Shown: positions 56,213-64,000 of the stretch, in pieces
Layout of the letters: the number at the start of each line of letters is the position of its first letter
How positions within the stretch are numbered: the stretch's first letter is position 1
DNA from: Caballeronia cordobensis
Lineage (GTDB): Bacteria > Pseudomonadota > Gammaproteobacteria > Burkholderiales > Burkholderiaceae
DNA: 64,000 nt
Direction: 5' to 3'
NCBI RefSeq assembly: GCF_001544575.2
Contig: NZ_FCNY02000001.1
Span: forward strand, 62,001-126,000
Notes under the pieces: model-generated
Told to the model about the DNA's origin: nothing
Seen by the model: the letters and a program-made list of their open reading frames with translations, nothing else
Databases searched by the model: none
Position numbers and translations under genes: made by a program

Positions 56213-58336
56213 GTGAATTTTAAAAAGAAACACCTTCACCGGCTGATACTGGGAGCGTGGCTGATCCTCTCCGGGTCAGCCTTTGCCTATCCTGATAACG
56301 GCACGAATAACATCACGCCTCCGAGTGGGGACTACGTCATCGTTGGTGATTACATCAACAGCCCCCAGACAGGCGTGGTCGTTGGAGTGGGCGTGAACAA
56401 TACGGTCGATCAGAGCGTGGTGATTGGCAACCAGGCAGGCGTTAACGGCAGCACCACCACAGACGATCAGGCCGCGGTTGCCATCGGCTTCCAGGCGGCC
56501 GCACGCGAAAAATCGGTCGTCGTAGGCGCCGGAGCAATGGGCGCCACGAATGCGGCCGTATTCGGAAGCGGTGCAACCTCCTTGGACTATGGCGTTGCGG
56601 TCGGCAGTGATGCGAAGGCCGGCGGCGCGAATACTACTGCCGTCGGTCAGGGTGCGGCCGCGACGGGCCCTAACGCCATGGCGCTCGGCTCGGGTTCCCG
56701 GGCCTCGGGCACGAATTCCATTGCTCTAGGCACAAACAGCAACGACGGCGGACGTCAGAATGTGGTGAGTGTGGGGTCGACCACTCAGCGGCGTGCGATC
56801 ATCAACGTCACAGAAGGGACGGCCGGCTCAGACGCCGCGACCGTCTCGCAACTGCCTGGCACGCTCAGTTACGCGGGCGGAGAAGGCGTCGTCATGATGG
56901 GCAACACGAAGGCCACCGGCGGCAACGCCAATCCGGTGCGCGTCACGAACGTTGCCGACGGCACGGCCAACAACGACGCGGTGAACGTGAGCCAGTTGAA
57001 CACAGCCACCGCCAACGTCGCGCAGAACACCACGGACATCACGTCGATCAAAAATGGCGAACTCGGTCTCGTGCAGCAGGTCGGCGGTGCACCGGGCAGT
57101 GGCATCGTCACCGTCGGTGCGGCTACCGGCGGCACCGCCGTCAACTTCACGGGAACCGAGGGCGATCGCCGCCTCACGGGCGTCGCAGCCGGCGTCAGCG
57201 ACACCGACGCGGTGAACGTAAGCCAGTTGAACACAGCCACCGCCAACGTCGCTCAGAACACCACGGACATCACGTCGATCAAAAACGGCACGCTCGGTCT
57301 CGTGCAGCAGGTCGGCGGCGCACCGGGCAGCGGCATCGTCACCGTGGGCGCGGCTACCGGCGGCACCGCCGTCAACTTCACGGGAACCGAGGGCGATCGC
57401 CGCCTCACGGGCGTCGCAGCCGGCGTCAACGACACCGACGCGGTGAACGTGAGCCAGTTGAACGCGGCCACGACGTCCTATACCAACGGCGTACAGTACG
57501 ACAATGTCGAGCACACGAGCGTCACGCTCGGCGGCGTGGGCGCGTCTTCAGCCGTCGCGCTGACGAACGTTGCCGCGGGTTTGGTCGCGGCTGGCAGCAC
57601 CGACGCAGTCAACGGCGCCCAACTGTTCGACCTCGTTTCGCAGATCGCGGCGAACCAGGCGGCAACGGATGCCGCCATCGCGTCCATCAACCCGACGGTC
57701 ATCAACATCACGAACAACACGAATATCGACCAGGCAACGCTCAACAAGCTCAAGTTCGTCGCGGTCAATTCGACTGCCGCCGACGCGAGCGCGTCGGGCA
57801 GCGAATCGGTTGCGCTGGGCGGAAACTCGTCGGCAAGCGGGGCAAATTCGATCGCGATCGGATTTAACGCGAACGCATCAGCCGATAACGCAATGGCGCT
57901 TGGCGCCAATACGGTCGCGAGCGGCGCGAACTCGGTCGCGCTGGGCCAAGGCTCCGTTGCAAGCGATCCGAACACCGTGTCGGTCGGCAATGCGTCGACC
58001 GGCATGACGCGCACGATCAGCAACGTCGCACCCGGCGTCAATGGCACCGATGCGGTCAACGTCAACCAGATGAACAGCGCCGTCTCGCAAGGCGTACACG
58101 ATTCGAACCGTTACACGGATCGCGCCGTGTCGTCCGCGCTGGCCATTCCGAGCATTCCGTTCCTGCAGGCAGGCGACAAGTGGGTCGGAGCCGCGGTCGG
58201 CGGATACGGCGGTTCGGCGGCGGTCGGCCTCGCGGCGGCGTATCAGGCAACGGCTAGTCTGAATGTCGGCGCGGGTGTTTCAAGCTCTTCGGGCGGTTCG
58301 ACCGCTTACAAGGTCCAGGCGGGCTATCGCTGGTAA
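56213..58336 (+). CDS. YadA-like trimeric autotransporter adhesin
   Basis: A 707-residue surface adhesin (type Vc secretion). Signal peptide about 1-25 (LILSGSAFA). YadA-type head repeats of the SVAIGxxAxAxGxNA type occur at about 80-180 ([21 protein letters not shown]) and again at about 520-590. Between them are neck and stalk units, including a 77-residue segment present twice. The C-terminal anchor (about 610-707) has a coiled coil and four strands ending in GYRW, the barrel that inserts in the outer membrane as a trimer. The GTG start has an AGAGG site. It probably mediates adhesion or aggregation; no binding target can be inferred. Confidence 0.93.
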   Translation: MNFKKKHLHRLILGAWLILSGSAFAYPDNGTNNITPPSGDYVIVGDYINSPQTGVVVGVGVNNTVDQSVVIGNQAGVNGSTTTDDQAAVAIGFQAAAREKSVVVGAGAMGATNAAVFGSGATSLDYGVAVGSDAKAGGANTTAVGQGAAATGPNAMALGSGSRASGTNSIALGTNSNDGGRQNVVSVGSTTQRRAIINVTEGTAGSDAATVSQLPGTLSYAGGEGVVMMGNTKATGGNANPVRVTNVADGTANNDAVNVSQLNTATANVAQNTTDITSIKNGELGLVQQVGGAPGSGIVTVGAATGGTAVNFTGTEGDRRLTGVAAGVSDTDAVNVSQLNTATANVAQNTTDITSIKNGTLGLVQQVGGAPGSGIVTVGAATGGTAVNFTGTEGDRRLTGVAAGVNDTDAVNVSQLNAATTSYTNGVQYDNVEHTSVTLGGVGASSAVALTNVAAGLVAAGSTDAVNGAQLFDLVSQIAANQAATDAAIASINPTVINITNNTNIDQATLNKLKFVAVNSTAADASASGSESVALGGNSSASGANSIAIGFNANASADNAMALGANTVASGANSVALGQGSVASDPNTVSVGNASTGMTRTISNVAPGVNGTDAVNVNQMNSAVSQGVHDSNRYTDRAVSSALAIPSIPFLQAGDKWVGAAVGGYGGSAAVGLAAAYQATASLNVGAGVSSSSGGSTAYKVQAGYRW
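56975..57436 (+). repeat. Tandem 231-bp duplication inside the autotransporter stalk
   Basis: Units 56975-57205 and 57206-57436 encode nearly identical 77-residue segments starting DAVNVSQLN; only two residues differ (E/T and S/N). A third partial start follows at 57437. Near-identical DNA indicates recent duplication; unit number may vary between strains. Confidence 0.9.
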
Positions 58337-58704
58337 GCACTGTCGATCGTTGGAATGCGCGCTTGCAATGAGCGCGCACGGGGCGGCGCGTTGGCCATCG
58401 AGTCACGCGCCGCCTGTTCGTTTACCCCCGGACACTTTCGAATCCGCGACCATGCCGGCGAGCATCCGCGCAGAACGATGCGCCGCCGACGCAGACGAGC
58501 ATGCTCCACGTCCCCACGACGACGCGCGAAGTCGAAGCTAGCGGCATTCGCTCCTCTTGGAGCGATTTGTCATGGTGATGGCAGTCAGCGGAAGACCGGC
58601 TGGCGCAAAGAGTTACACTGTGGTGCGAAGCCGACGAACAGGCCCAGACCAGCCGTCCGACACATTGACAGGCCGTGTTTCGCACCGCACCGGGGAGAAT
58701 CACC
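58337..58704. other. Intergenic region between the adhesin and the MBL hydrolase genes
   Basis: 368 bases. GCGCGC-rich imperfect inverted repeats lie just after the adhesin stop, without a T run. I see no clear gene, promoter or other structured element. Confidence 0.35.
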
Positions 58705-59565
58705 GTGCAACCCATCGTTCAGCCTTTCTTCGATCTCAACACCGGCACGATGACGTACGTCGTCTACGAGCAGGCCGGCGCGCCGGCGGCCATCGTGGAT
58801 CCGGTTCTCGACTACGATCCAAACGCCGCGCGCACCTCGACGCGCTCCGCCGACGCCGTCATCGCCTTCGTGCGCGAGGAACGGCTCGCGGTGGAATGGA
58901 TTCTGGAAACGCACGCGCACGCCGATCACCTTTCGGCGGCGCCGTACCTGAAGCGCATGCTCGGCGGAAAGATCGGCATCGGCGAATCGATCCGCACGGT
59001 GCAAGGCGTCTTCAAGAAGATCTTCGATCTCGAACCCGAGTTTCGGCTCGACGGCTCGCAGTTCGATCATCTCTTCTCCGACGGCGAGCGCTTCATGGTC
59101 GGCGCGGTCGAGGCGAGCGCGCTCTTCGTGCCGGGCCACACGCCCGCCGACATGGCGTACCGGATCGGCGACGCGGCGTTCGTCGGCGATACGCTTTTCA
59201 TGCCGGACGTCGGCACCGCGCGCTGCGACTTTCCCGGCGGCAGCGCGCGCAGGCTATATGGCTCGATTCAGCGTCTCTTCGCGCTCGATCCCGAGACGCG
59301 GCTCTTCGTCTGCCACGACTATCCGCCGGACACGCGCGGCCCGCGATGGGAGACCACCGTGCGCGAGCAACGCGAGAACAACATTCATGTCGGCGGCGGC
59401 AAGACGGAAGACGAGTTCGTCGCGATGCGCGAAGCGCGCGACGCCACGCTCGGCATGCCGACGCTCATCCTGCCCGCGATTCAGGTGAACATTCGCGCGG
59501 GCCGCTTTCCCGAAGCGTCCGGCAACGGCACGACATATCTGAAGATTCCGCTGAACGCGCTTTAA
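58705..59565 (+). CDS. MBL-fold hydrolase, persulfide-dioxygenase (ETHE1/Blh)-like
   Basis: A 286-residue metallo-beta-lactamase-fold enzyme. The metal motif is ILETHAHADHLSAAPYLK (H-x-H-x-D-H, about 76-81); a further His is in VPGHTPADMAY, an Asp in AFVGDTLFMPDVGTARCDFPGG and a His in FVCHDYPP. The GTARCDFPGGSARRLYGSI block is characteristic of persulfide dioxygenases and Blh proteins, which oxidise glutathione persulfide. The GTG at 58705 follows GGGGAGA with ideal spacing. No BigR regulator or rhodanese is adjacent. Confidence 0.88.
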   Translation: MQPIVQPFFDLNTGTMTYVVYEQAGAPAAIVDPVLDYDPNAARTSTRSADAVIAFVREERLAVEWILETHAHADHLSAAPYLKRMLGGKIGIGESIRTVQGVFKKIFDLEPEFRLDGSQFDHLFSDGERFMVGAVEASALFVPGHTPADMAYRIGDAAFVGDTLFMPDVGTARCDFPGGSARRLYGSIQRLFALDPETRLFVCHDYPPDTRGPRWETTVREQRENNIHVGGGKTEDEFVAMREARDATLGMPTLILPAIQVNIRAGRFPEASGNGTTYLKIPLNAL

Positions 59566-59575
59566 CCTTCGCGTT

Positions 59576-60253
59576 TCATCCTTCAATTCGTCCGCGCGTC
59601 ACGCCGAGCAGATCAGCCATCGCACGGCGGGCCGCACCGGCGTCGCGCGCGATGATCGCTTCGAACACGGCGCTGTGCTCCGCGAGCGACGCGTTGTAGA
59701 CCTCAGCGCGTTTCGCGTTCAGTCGCAACTGGCCTTCGAGCGTGCGTTCGATGAGCGCGCCGAGCGGAATCAGCAATTCGTTGCTGCACGCGGCGAGCAC
59801 GCACAGATGGAAGTCGAGATCGGCGCGCACCCATTCGTCGACGTTCTGCGCGTCCGCCATGGCCTGATGCGCGCGCGTGAGGCGCTCGCGCGTACGCGCC
59901 TCGTGATTGCCGGCGGCGAGCGCGGCCGCATACGGCTCGATCATCTCGCGCATTTCCTGCAGCTTGAGCGCGAATTGCAGCGGCGGCGTGACGCGCGAAT
60001 ACCAGTCGAGCATGTCGGCGTCGAGCAGATTCCACGCGTCTTTGGCGCGCACGCGCGTGCCGACCTTCGGTCGCGACTCGATCAGCCCTTTCGACGTGAG
60101 CGTGCGCAACGCCTCGCGCAGCACCGTGCGGCTCACGCCGAAGCGCTCCATGAGTTCCGCCTCGCGCGGCAGCGACAGGCCAGGCTGGAAGTCGCCTCGC
60201 AGAATCGCCGTGCCCAGTTCGTGGGCCACGTGGCCATGCAGATCGCGGTGAAT
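59576..60253 (-). CDS. FadR-subfamily GntR regulator (DgoR-like), probable ATT start
   Basis: A regulator with an N-terminal winged HTH (LPREAELMERFGVSRTVLREALRTLTSKGLIESRPKVGTRV) and a C-terminal FCD ligand domain (about 85-215). It is divergent from dgoD, so control by galactonate or a related sugar acid is expected. The first regular start codon is GTG at 60229 (217 residues), but it lacks a ribosome site and would cut off the usual LHGHVAHELG first helix. AAGGAG (60265-60260 on the minus strand) lies 6 bases before an in-frame ATT at 60253, giving 225 residues. I use that start, tentatively. Confidence 0.82.
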   Translation of the reverse strand: MHRDLHGHVAHELGTAILRGDFQPGLSLPREAELMERFGVSRTVLREALRTLTSKGLIESRPKVGTRVRAKDAWNLLDADMLDWYSRVTPPLQFALKLQEMREMIEPYAAALAAGNHEARTRERLTRAHQAMADAQNVDEWVRADLDFHLCVLAACSNELLIPLGALIERTLEGQLRLNAKRAEVYNASLAEHSAVFEAIIARDAGAARRAMADLLGVTRGRIEG

Positions 60254-60282
60254 GATGATCTCCTTCTCGGTTTCGCCACGAT

Positions 60283-60338
60283 TATCGGGTATTCGACTGA
60301 TGTTTCGATAGCCCGATACGCTTCCAATAATACTATTA
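60283..60338. promoter_or_regulatory. Candidate operators between the FadR-type gene and dgoD
   Basis: TATCGGG (60283-60289) and CCCGATA (60312-60318) are perfect inverted arms, 22 bases apart. A separate 11-bp palindrome TAATA-C-TATTA lies at 60328-60338, 55 bases before dgoD. Either could bind the regulator; GntR-family sites are usually short palindromes like the second. Confidence 0.45.
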
Positions 60339-60392
60339 ATATGCTCACACGACGGATTTTGCTACCATGTAAAACCCTTCTGGAGACGCTCA

Positions 60393-61541
60393 ATGAAAAT
60401 CACGAAACTCGAGACCTTCGTCGTTCCGCCGCGCTGGTGCTTCCTCAAGATCGAAACCGACGAAGGCATCGCGGGCTGGGGCGAACCGGTCGTCGAAGGC
60501 CGCGCGCACACGGTGGCCGCCGCCGTCGATGAACTCGCGGACTATCTGATCGGCAAGGATCCGCGTCATATCGAGGACTTGTGGCAGGTGATGTATCGCG
60601 CGGGCTTCTATCGTGGCGGTCCTATCGGCATGAGCGCGATCGCGGGCGTCGATCAGGCGCTGTGGGACATTCTCGGCAAGCACCACGGCGTGCCCGTTCA
60701 CGCGCTGCTCGGCGGCCAGGTGCGCGACAAGATCAAGGTGTATTCGTGGATCGGCGGCGACCGGCCGAGCGATGTCGCGAACAATGCGCGCGCGGTGGTC
60801 GAGCGCGGCTTCAAGGCCGTGAAGATGAACGGCTCGGAAGAGCTTCAGATCATCGACACGTTCGACAAGGTTCAGGGCGTGATCGACAACGTGCAGGCGG
60901 TGCGCGAGGCGGTCGGACCGAACGTGGGCATCGGCGTCGATTTTCACGGGCGCGTGCACAAGCCGATGGCAAAGGTGCTCGCGAAGGAGCTCGACCCGTT
61001 CAAGCTGATGTTCATCGAAGAGCCGGTGCTGTCGGAGAACGTCGAGGCGCTGCGCGATATCGTGAATCAGACGAGCACGCCGATCGCGCTCGGCGAGCGG
61101 CTCTATTCGCGCTGGGATTTCAAGCACATTCTGGCGGGCGGTTACGTCGATATCATTCAGCCGGACGCGTCGCACGCGGGCGGTCTCACGGAATGCCGCA
61201 AGATCGCGACGATGGCCGAAGCCTACGATGTCGCGCTTGCGCTGCACTGCCCGCTCGGGCCGATCGCGCTCGCAACCTGTCTGCAAATCGATGCGGTGAG
61301 CTACAACGCGTTCATCCAGGAGCAGAGCCTCGGCATCCACTACAACAAGGGCAACGATCTGCTCGATTACATCAGGAATCCGGAAGTCTTCAAGTATGAG
61401 GACGGCATGGTGTCGATACCGCAGGGGCCGGGCCTCGGGATCGAGGTGAACGAGGAGAAGGTGCGCGAGATGGCGAAGATCGGCCACCGCTGGCGCAATC
61501 CGGTGTGGCGTCACGCGGACGGCAGCGTGGCCGAGTGGTGA
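60393..61541 (+). CDS. dgoD: D-galactonate dehydratase
   Basis: A 382-residue enolase-superfamily enzyme that converts D-galactonate to 2-keto-3-deoxygalactonate. It has the same length as E. coli DgoD and the same block order: [20 protein letters not shown] at the start, [20 protein letters not shown] with the metal-site Asp and acid/base His, FIEEPV, and [14 protein letters not shown] with the second His. It ends in [11 protein letters not shown]. No galactonate transporter or KDGal kinase/aldolase genes are beside it, so the rest of the pathway must be elsewhere. Confidence 0.95.
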   Translation: MKITKLETFVVPPRWCFLKIETDEGIAGWGEPVVEGRAHTVAAAVDELADYLIGKDPRHIEDLWQVMYRAGFYRGGPIGMSAIAGVDQALWDILGKHHGVPVHALLGGQVRDKIKVYSWIGGDRPSDVANNARAVVERGFKAVKMNGSEELQIIDTFDKVQGVIDNVQAVREAVGPNVGIGVDFHGRVHKPMAKVLAKELDPFKLMFIEEPVLSENVEALRDIVNQTSTPIALGERLYSRWDFKHILAGGYVDIIQPDASHAGGLTECRKIATMAEAYDVALALHCPLGPIALATCLQIDAVSYNAFIQEQSLGIHYNKGNDLLDYIRNPEVFKYEDGMVSIPQGPGLGIEVNEEKVREMAKIGHRWRNPVWRHADGSVAEW

Positions 61542-61548
61542 TGTGGGT

Positions 61549-63339
61549 TTAGCGCCTGAGACGCGCTTTCACCGCGCCGCGTAACGCGTTGCTGATGAGC
61601 ACGTCTTGCGCTTTTAGCAGCTCGTCGAGCGTCAGCGCACGCTCGACGGCGCCAAGCTTTTCGATCAACACCGCGCGCATCACGCCCGGCAGCACGCCCG
61701 CGTCGATGGGCGGCGTGAACCATGTGCCGCCGAGTTGCACGAAGACGCTCGAACGCCCGCCTTCGGTCAGCTCGCCGCGTTCGTTGACGAACAGCATGTC
61801 GAATGCGCCTTCGGCCTCGGCGGCTTTCCACGCGCGATCGTAGTCGGCGCGACGCGTGGTCTTGTGTCTGAGCAGAGCATCCCTCGACGATTGCGGCGCG
61901 AAGCCGCGTTCCGACGCCAGCAGCACATCGACCGAACTCGATGGCAAAGGCGCGAGCCGCGCACTCGTGATCGCGATGCGACCGCTCTTGTCCAGCGCAA
62001 TACGCAATCTATGCGGTTCGTCCGAATCGAATCCCGCGCACTGCTGCGCGACCTGCGTGCCGAGCGCCGTTTCATCGAACGCAAAACCGAGATAGGCCGC
62101 ACTCGCCTTCAGCCGCGCAACGTGACGCGCGTAGTGGCGCACGCCTGCATCGCGCGTGGCAAAGCACGTCTCGAAAAGCTCGAAGCCGGGATCCGCGCCG
62201 GTCAGAAAGCGTGCTTTCAACAGACACTCCTCGTATTCGTCGGCGGCGATGCTGTCGAGCACGATGCCTGCGCCGATGCCCAGCACGCCGCGCTGCTTCG
62301 AAGCATCGACGACGAGCGTGCGGATCGCCACCGACAAGCAGAAATCGCCGCTCGCATCGAGCCATCCGATCGCGCCCGTGTAAAGCCCGCGCGGCGTGCT
62401 TTCGATCTCGTCGATCAGTTGCATCGTGCGGTACTTGGGCGCGCCGGTGATCGAGCCGCACGGAAACAGCGCGCGCACGATATCGGCGAACGACGTGCCC
62501 GGAATCACGCGCGCCTCGATGGTCGAAGTCATCTGCCAGACCGACGCATACGGCTCGACCGAGAACAGTGCCGGCACGTTCACCGAGCCCGTGACCGCCA
62601 CGCGCGACATGTCGTTGCGCAGCAAGTCGACGATCATCACGTTCTCGGCGCGGTTCTTCGGGTCGTTGTGGAGCGCTTCGGGATCGGATTCACGCGGCGC
62701 GGTGCCTTTCATGGGCCGCGCGCGCAACAGATCACCCGCTTTCTCGACGAAGAGTTCCGGCGAGCACGACACGACCGACCTGCCATCCGGCAACACGATG
62801 AACGCGCCGTAGTGCACGGCCTGCCGTTCGCGCAAGCGCCGATAGAGCGCGAGCGGCGCGCCGAACACATCGAAGTTCAGCCGGTATGTGTAGTTGATCT
62901 GATACGACTCGCCCTCTCTCAACGCTTCCTGAACGGCGGCGATGGCCTGGTCGAATTCGCCGCGCGTGACGCTCGCTTCGATCCCCGCGATGCCCGCGAT
63001 GTCTTCGACTTCATGCGACGCAAGCCACGCGCTCGCTTCATCGCGGGAGAGGAACGCGCGCGATCGAAACATCAGCACGCGCAACGCATGTTCGTCCCCA
63101 CGCCCGATCGTGCCGAACTGAAGATTGCGCCCGAACTCGTAATCCGCGACGACGACCGCATGCAATCCGCGTCGCAGATCGCCTTCGATGGCGGCGCACA
63201 CCGCGTCGAGCGCATGGCCGTCCACGCACACGCGTTCGTGCGCGAAGTCCGTGTACAAACGACTCGACCGCCTTTCGGCGGTCGCATCGCAATCGTCGAG
63301 CAGCGCAAAGAGTGCGCCGCGCTCCGCTTCGGTCGTCAT
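61549..63339 (-). CDS. pabB: Aminodeoxychorismate synthase component I fused to aminodeoxychorismate lyase
   Basis: A 596-residue bifunctional para-aminobenzoate enzyme. The N-terminal PabB part (about 1-350) has YQINYTYRLNFDVFGAPLALYRRL, PMKGTAPRESDPEALHNDPKNRAENVMIVDLLRND and LFPCGSITGAPKYRTMQLIDEIE. The C-terminal part (about 375-596) is a class IV aminotransferase-fold lyase, ending in VLPGVMRAVLIEK...LTLDELLKAQDVLISNALRG. The fusion would carry out amination and lysis on one chain; the glutaminase PabA must be supplied from elsewhere. Its stop is 7 bases from the convergent dgoD stop. Confidence 0.94.
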   Translation of the reverse strand: MTTEAERGALFALLDDCDATAERRSSRLYTDFAHERVCVDGHALDAVCAAIEGDLRRGLHAVVVADYEFGRNLQFGTIGRGDEHALRVLMFRSRAFLSRDEASAWLASHEVEDIAGIAGIEASVTRGEFDQAIAAVQEALREGESYQINYTYRLNFDVFGAPLALYRRLRERQAVHYGAFIVLPDGRSVVSCSPELFVEKAGDLLRARPMKGTAPRESDPEALHNDPKNRAENVMIVDLLRNDMSRVAVTGSVNVPALFSVEPYASVWQMTSTIEARVIPGTSFADIVRALFPCGSITGAPKYRTMQLIDEIESTPRGLYTGAIGWLDASGDFCLSVAIRTLVVDASKQRGVLGIGAGIVLDSIAADEYEECLLKARFLTGADPGFELFETCFATRDAGVRHYARHVARLKASAAYLGFAFDETALGTQVAQQCAGFDSDEPHRLRIALDKSGRIAITSARLAPLPSSSVDVLLASERGFAPQSSRDALLRHKTTRRADYDRAWKAAEAEGAFDMLFVNERGELTEGGRSSVFVQLGGTWFTPPIDAGVLPGVMRAVLIEKLGAVERALTLDELLKAQDVLISNALRGAVKARLRR

Positions 63340-63364
63340 GGCCTTACGTCGCAAACTGACCGCA

Positions 63365-64000
63365 TCAGTCGAAGAAGCTCTTCACGCGGTCGAACCAGCT
63401 TTTGCTTTGCGGACTGTGCCGCGCGCCGCCCTGCTCGAGCGACTTTTCGAACTGCTTCAGCAGATCGCGCTGCTGTTCGGTCAGCTTGACAGGCGTTTCC
63501 ACCTGAACATGCACGTACAAATCGCCGGCGATGCTCGAACGCAAACCCTTGATGCCCTTGCCGCGCAGACGGAACGTCTTGCCCGACTGCGTGCCTTCCG
63601 GCACCGTGAAGCTCGCGCGGCCCGCCAGCGTCGGCACTTCGATCTCGCCGCCGAGCGCCGCCGTGGTGAACGGAATCGGCATCTGGCAATGCAGGTCGTC
63701 GCCGTCGCGCTCGAACACCGAATGCTGCTTGATGTGGATTTCTACATACAGGTCGCCGCTCGGACCGCCGTTGATGCCCGGCTCGCCGTTGCCCGCCGAG
63801 CGGATGCGCATGCCGTCGTCGATGCCCGCCGGAATCTTCACTTCCAGCGTCTTCGTTTCCTTCACCTTGCCCGCGCCGTGGCAGTTCGCGCACGGATCGG
63901 GAATGTAGCTGCCGCTGCCGTGGCACTTCGGGCACGTCTGCTGGATGCTGAAAAAGCCCTGCGACATGCGCACCTGGCCCTGGCCGTGACAGGTCGGGCA
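63365..64000 (-). CDS. dnaJ: Chaperone DnaJ (5'-truncated by the window end)
   Basis: The C-terminal 211 residues of the Hsp40 co-chaperone. The visible part begins inside the zinc-finger domain, with three of the four CxxCxGxG repeats ([24 protein letters not shown]). The two client-binding domains follow ([22 protein letters not shown] and [20 protein letters not shown]), then a short tail ending KSFFD. The J domain and Gly/Phe region lie beyond the right edge. It is co-directional with pabB, 25 bases upstream of its start. Confidence 0.96.
   Translation of the reverse strand, partial: CPTCHGQGQVRMSQGFFSIQQTCPKCHGSGSYIPDPCANCHGAGKVKETKTLEVKIPAGIDDGMRIRSAGNGEPGINGGPSGDLYVEIHIKQHSVFERDGDDLHCQMPIPFTTAALGGEIEVPTLAGRASFTVPEGTQSGKTFRLRGKGIKGLRSSIAGDLYVHVQVETPVKLTEQQRDLLKQFEKSLEQGGARHSPQSKSWFDRVKSFFD

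Noticed and set aside
56520..58000. Repeated short units in the adhesin gene as a CRISPR-like array
   Set aside because: They are in-frame YadA head and stalk repeats in a coding gene, without uniform spacers.

Overview
This is a 64 kb chromosomal window from a high-GC betaproteobacterium of the Burkholderiaceae, probably the Burkholderia/Paraburkholderia/Caballeronia group. The evidence is GC-rich third codon positions, the gene orders purM|hda-HAD-pcnB-folK-dNK-panB, miaB-phoH-ybeY-(chaC)-corC-lnt-glyQ-glyS-gmhB-plsC and mutL-miaA, many MHS-type transporters, and a MutL carrying the endonuclease motif found in bacteria without MutH. There are no insertion sequences, prophage genes, rRNA genes or CRISPR arrays. 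There is one tRNA, Met(CAT), and one FMN riboswitch. Both ends are cut inside genes: an MFS transporter at the left and dnaJ at the right.

Left part (1-12 kb) is mostly accessory. It holds a truncated transporter, tRNA-Met, a two-partner-secretion pore protein with no visible partner, and a small metabolic locus. That locus has an RpiR-type regulator, a class III aminotransferase, a carboxymuconolactone-decarboxylase-like protein and a convergent orphan amino-acid-binding protein. Three copies of an ACATATGT-centred palindrome sit in front of the aminotransferase and the binding protein, which suggests one small regulon. Envelope and stress genes follow (glycine-zipper protein, BamE-like lipoprotein, NlpD-like LysM/M23 protein, YeaQ-like protein, DedA).

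12-22.5 kb is core genome: mutL-miaA, an MNT/HepT toxin-antitoxin pair, purM divergent from hda, then HAD phosphatase, pcnB, folK, deoxynucleoside kinase and panB. 22.6-34 kb contains a CopD-like membrane protein, a two-gene c-type cytochrome operon with a repeated-hairpin leader, a hemolysin-III-type protein, rhlE, a ferritin-like protein, and a gamma-glutamyltransferase/MHS transporter pair.

34-41 kb has glpK, the FMN riboswitch and ribB, a HAD phosphatase, and an MFS/VOC/LysR group with a perfect LysR-type palindrome. 41-54 kb is the conserved RNA-modification, envelope and glycyl-tRNA synthetase block, with a HigBA toxin-antitoxin module sitting between chaC and corC. 54-64 kb contains gloA, a DMT exporter, a YadA-like trimeric autotransporter with an internal 231-bp duplication, a persulfide-dioxygenase-like hydrolase, a FadR-type regulator divergent from dgoD, a PabB-PabC fusion, and dnaJ.

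No clearly new multi-gene defence or biosynthetic system was found. The points most worth a second look are the shared palindromes of the RpiR locus, the HigBA insertion with its double operator, the structured 8.45-8.75 kb intergenic region, the tandem hairpins before the cytochromes, and a probable ATT start codon in the FadR-type regulator.
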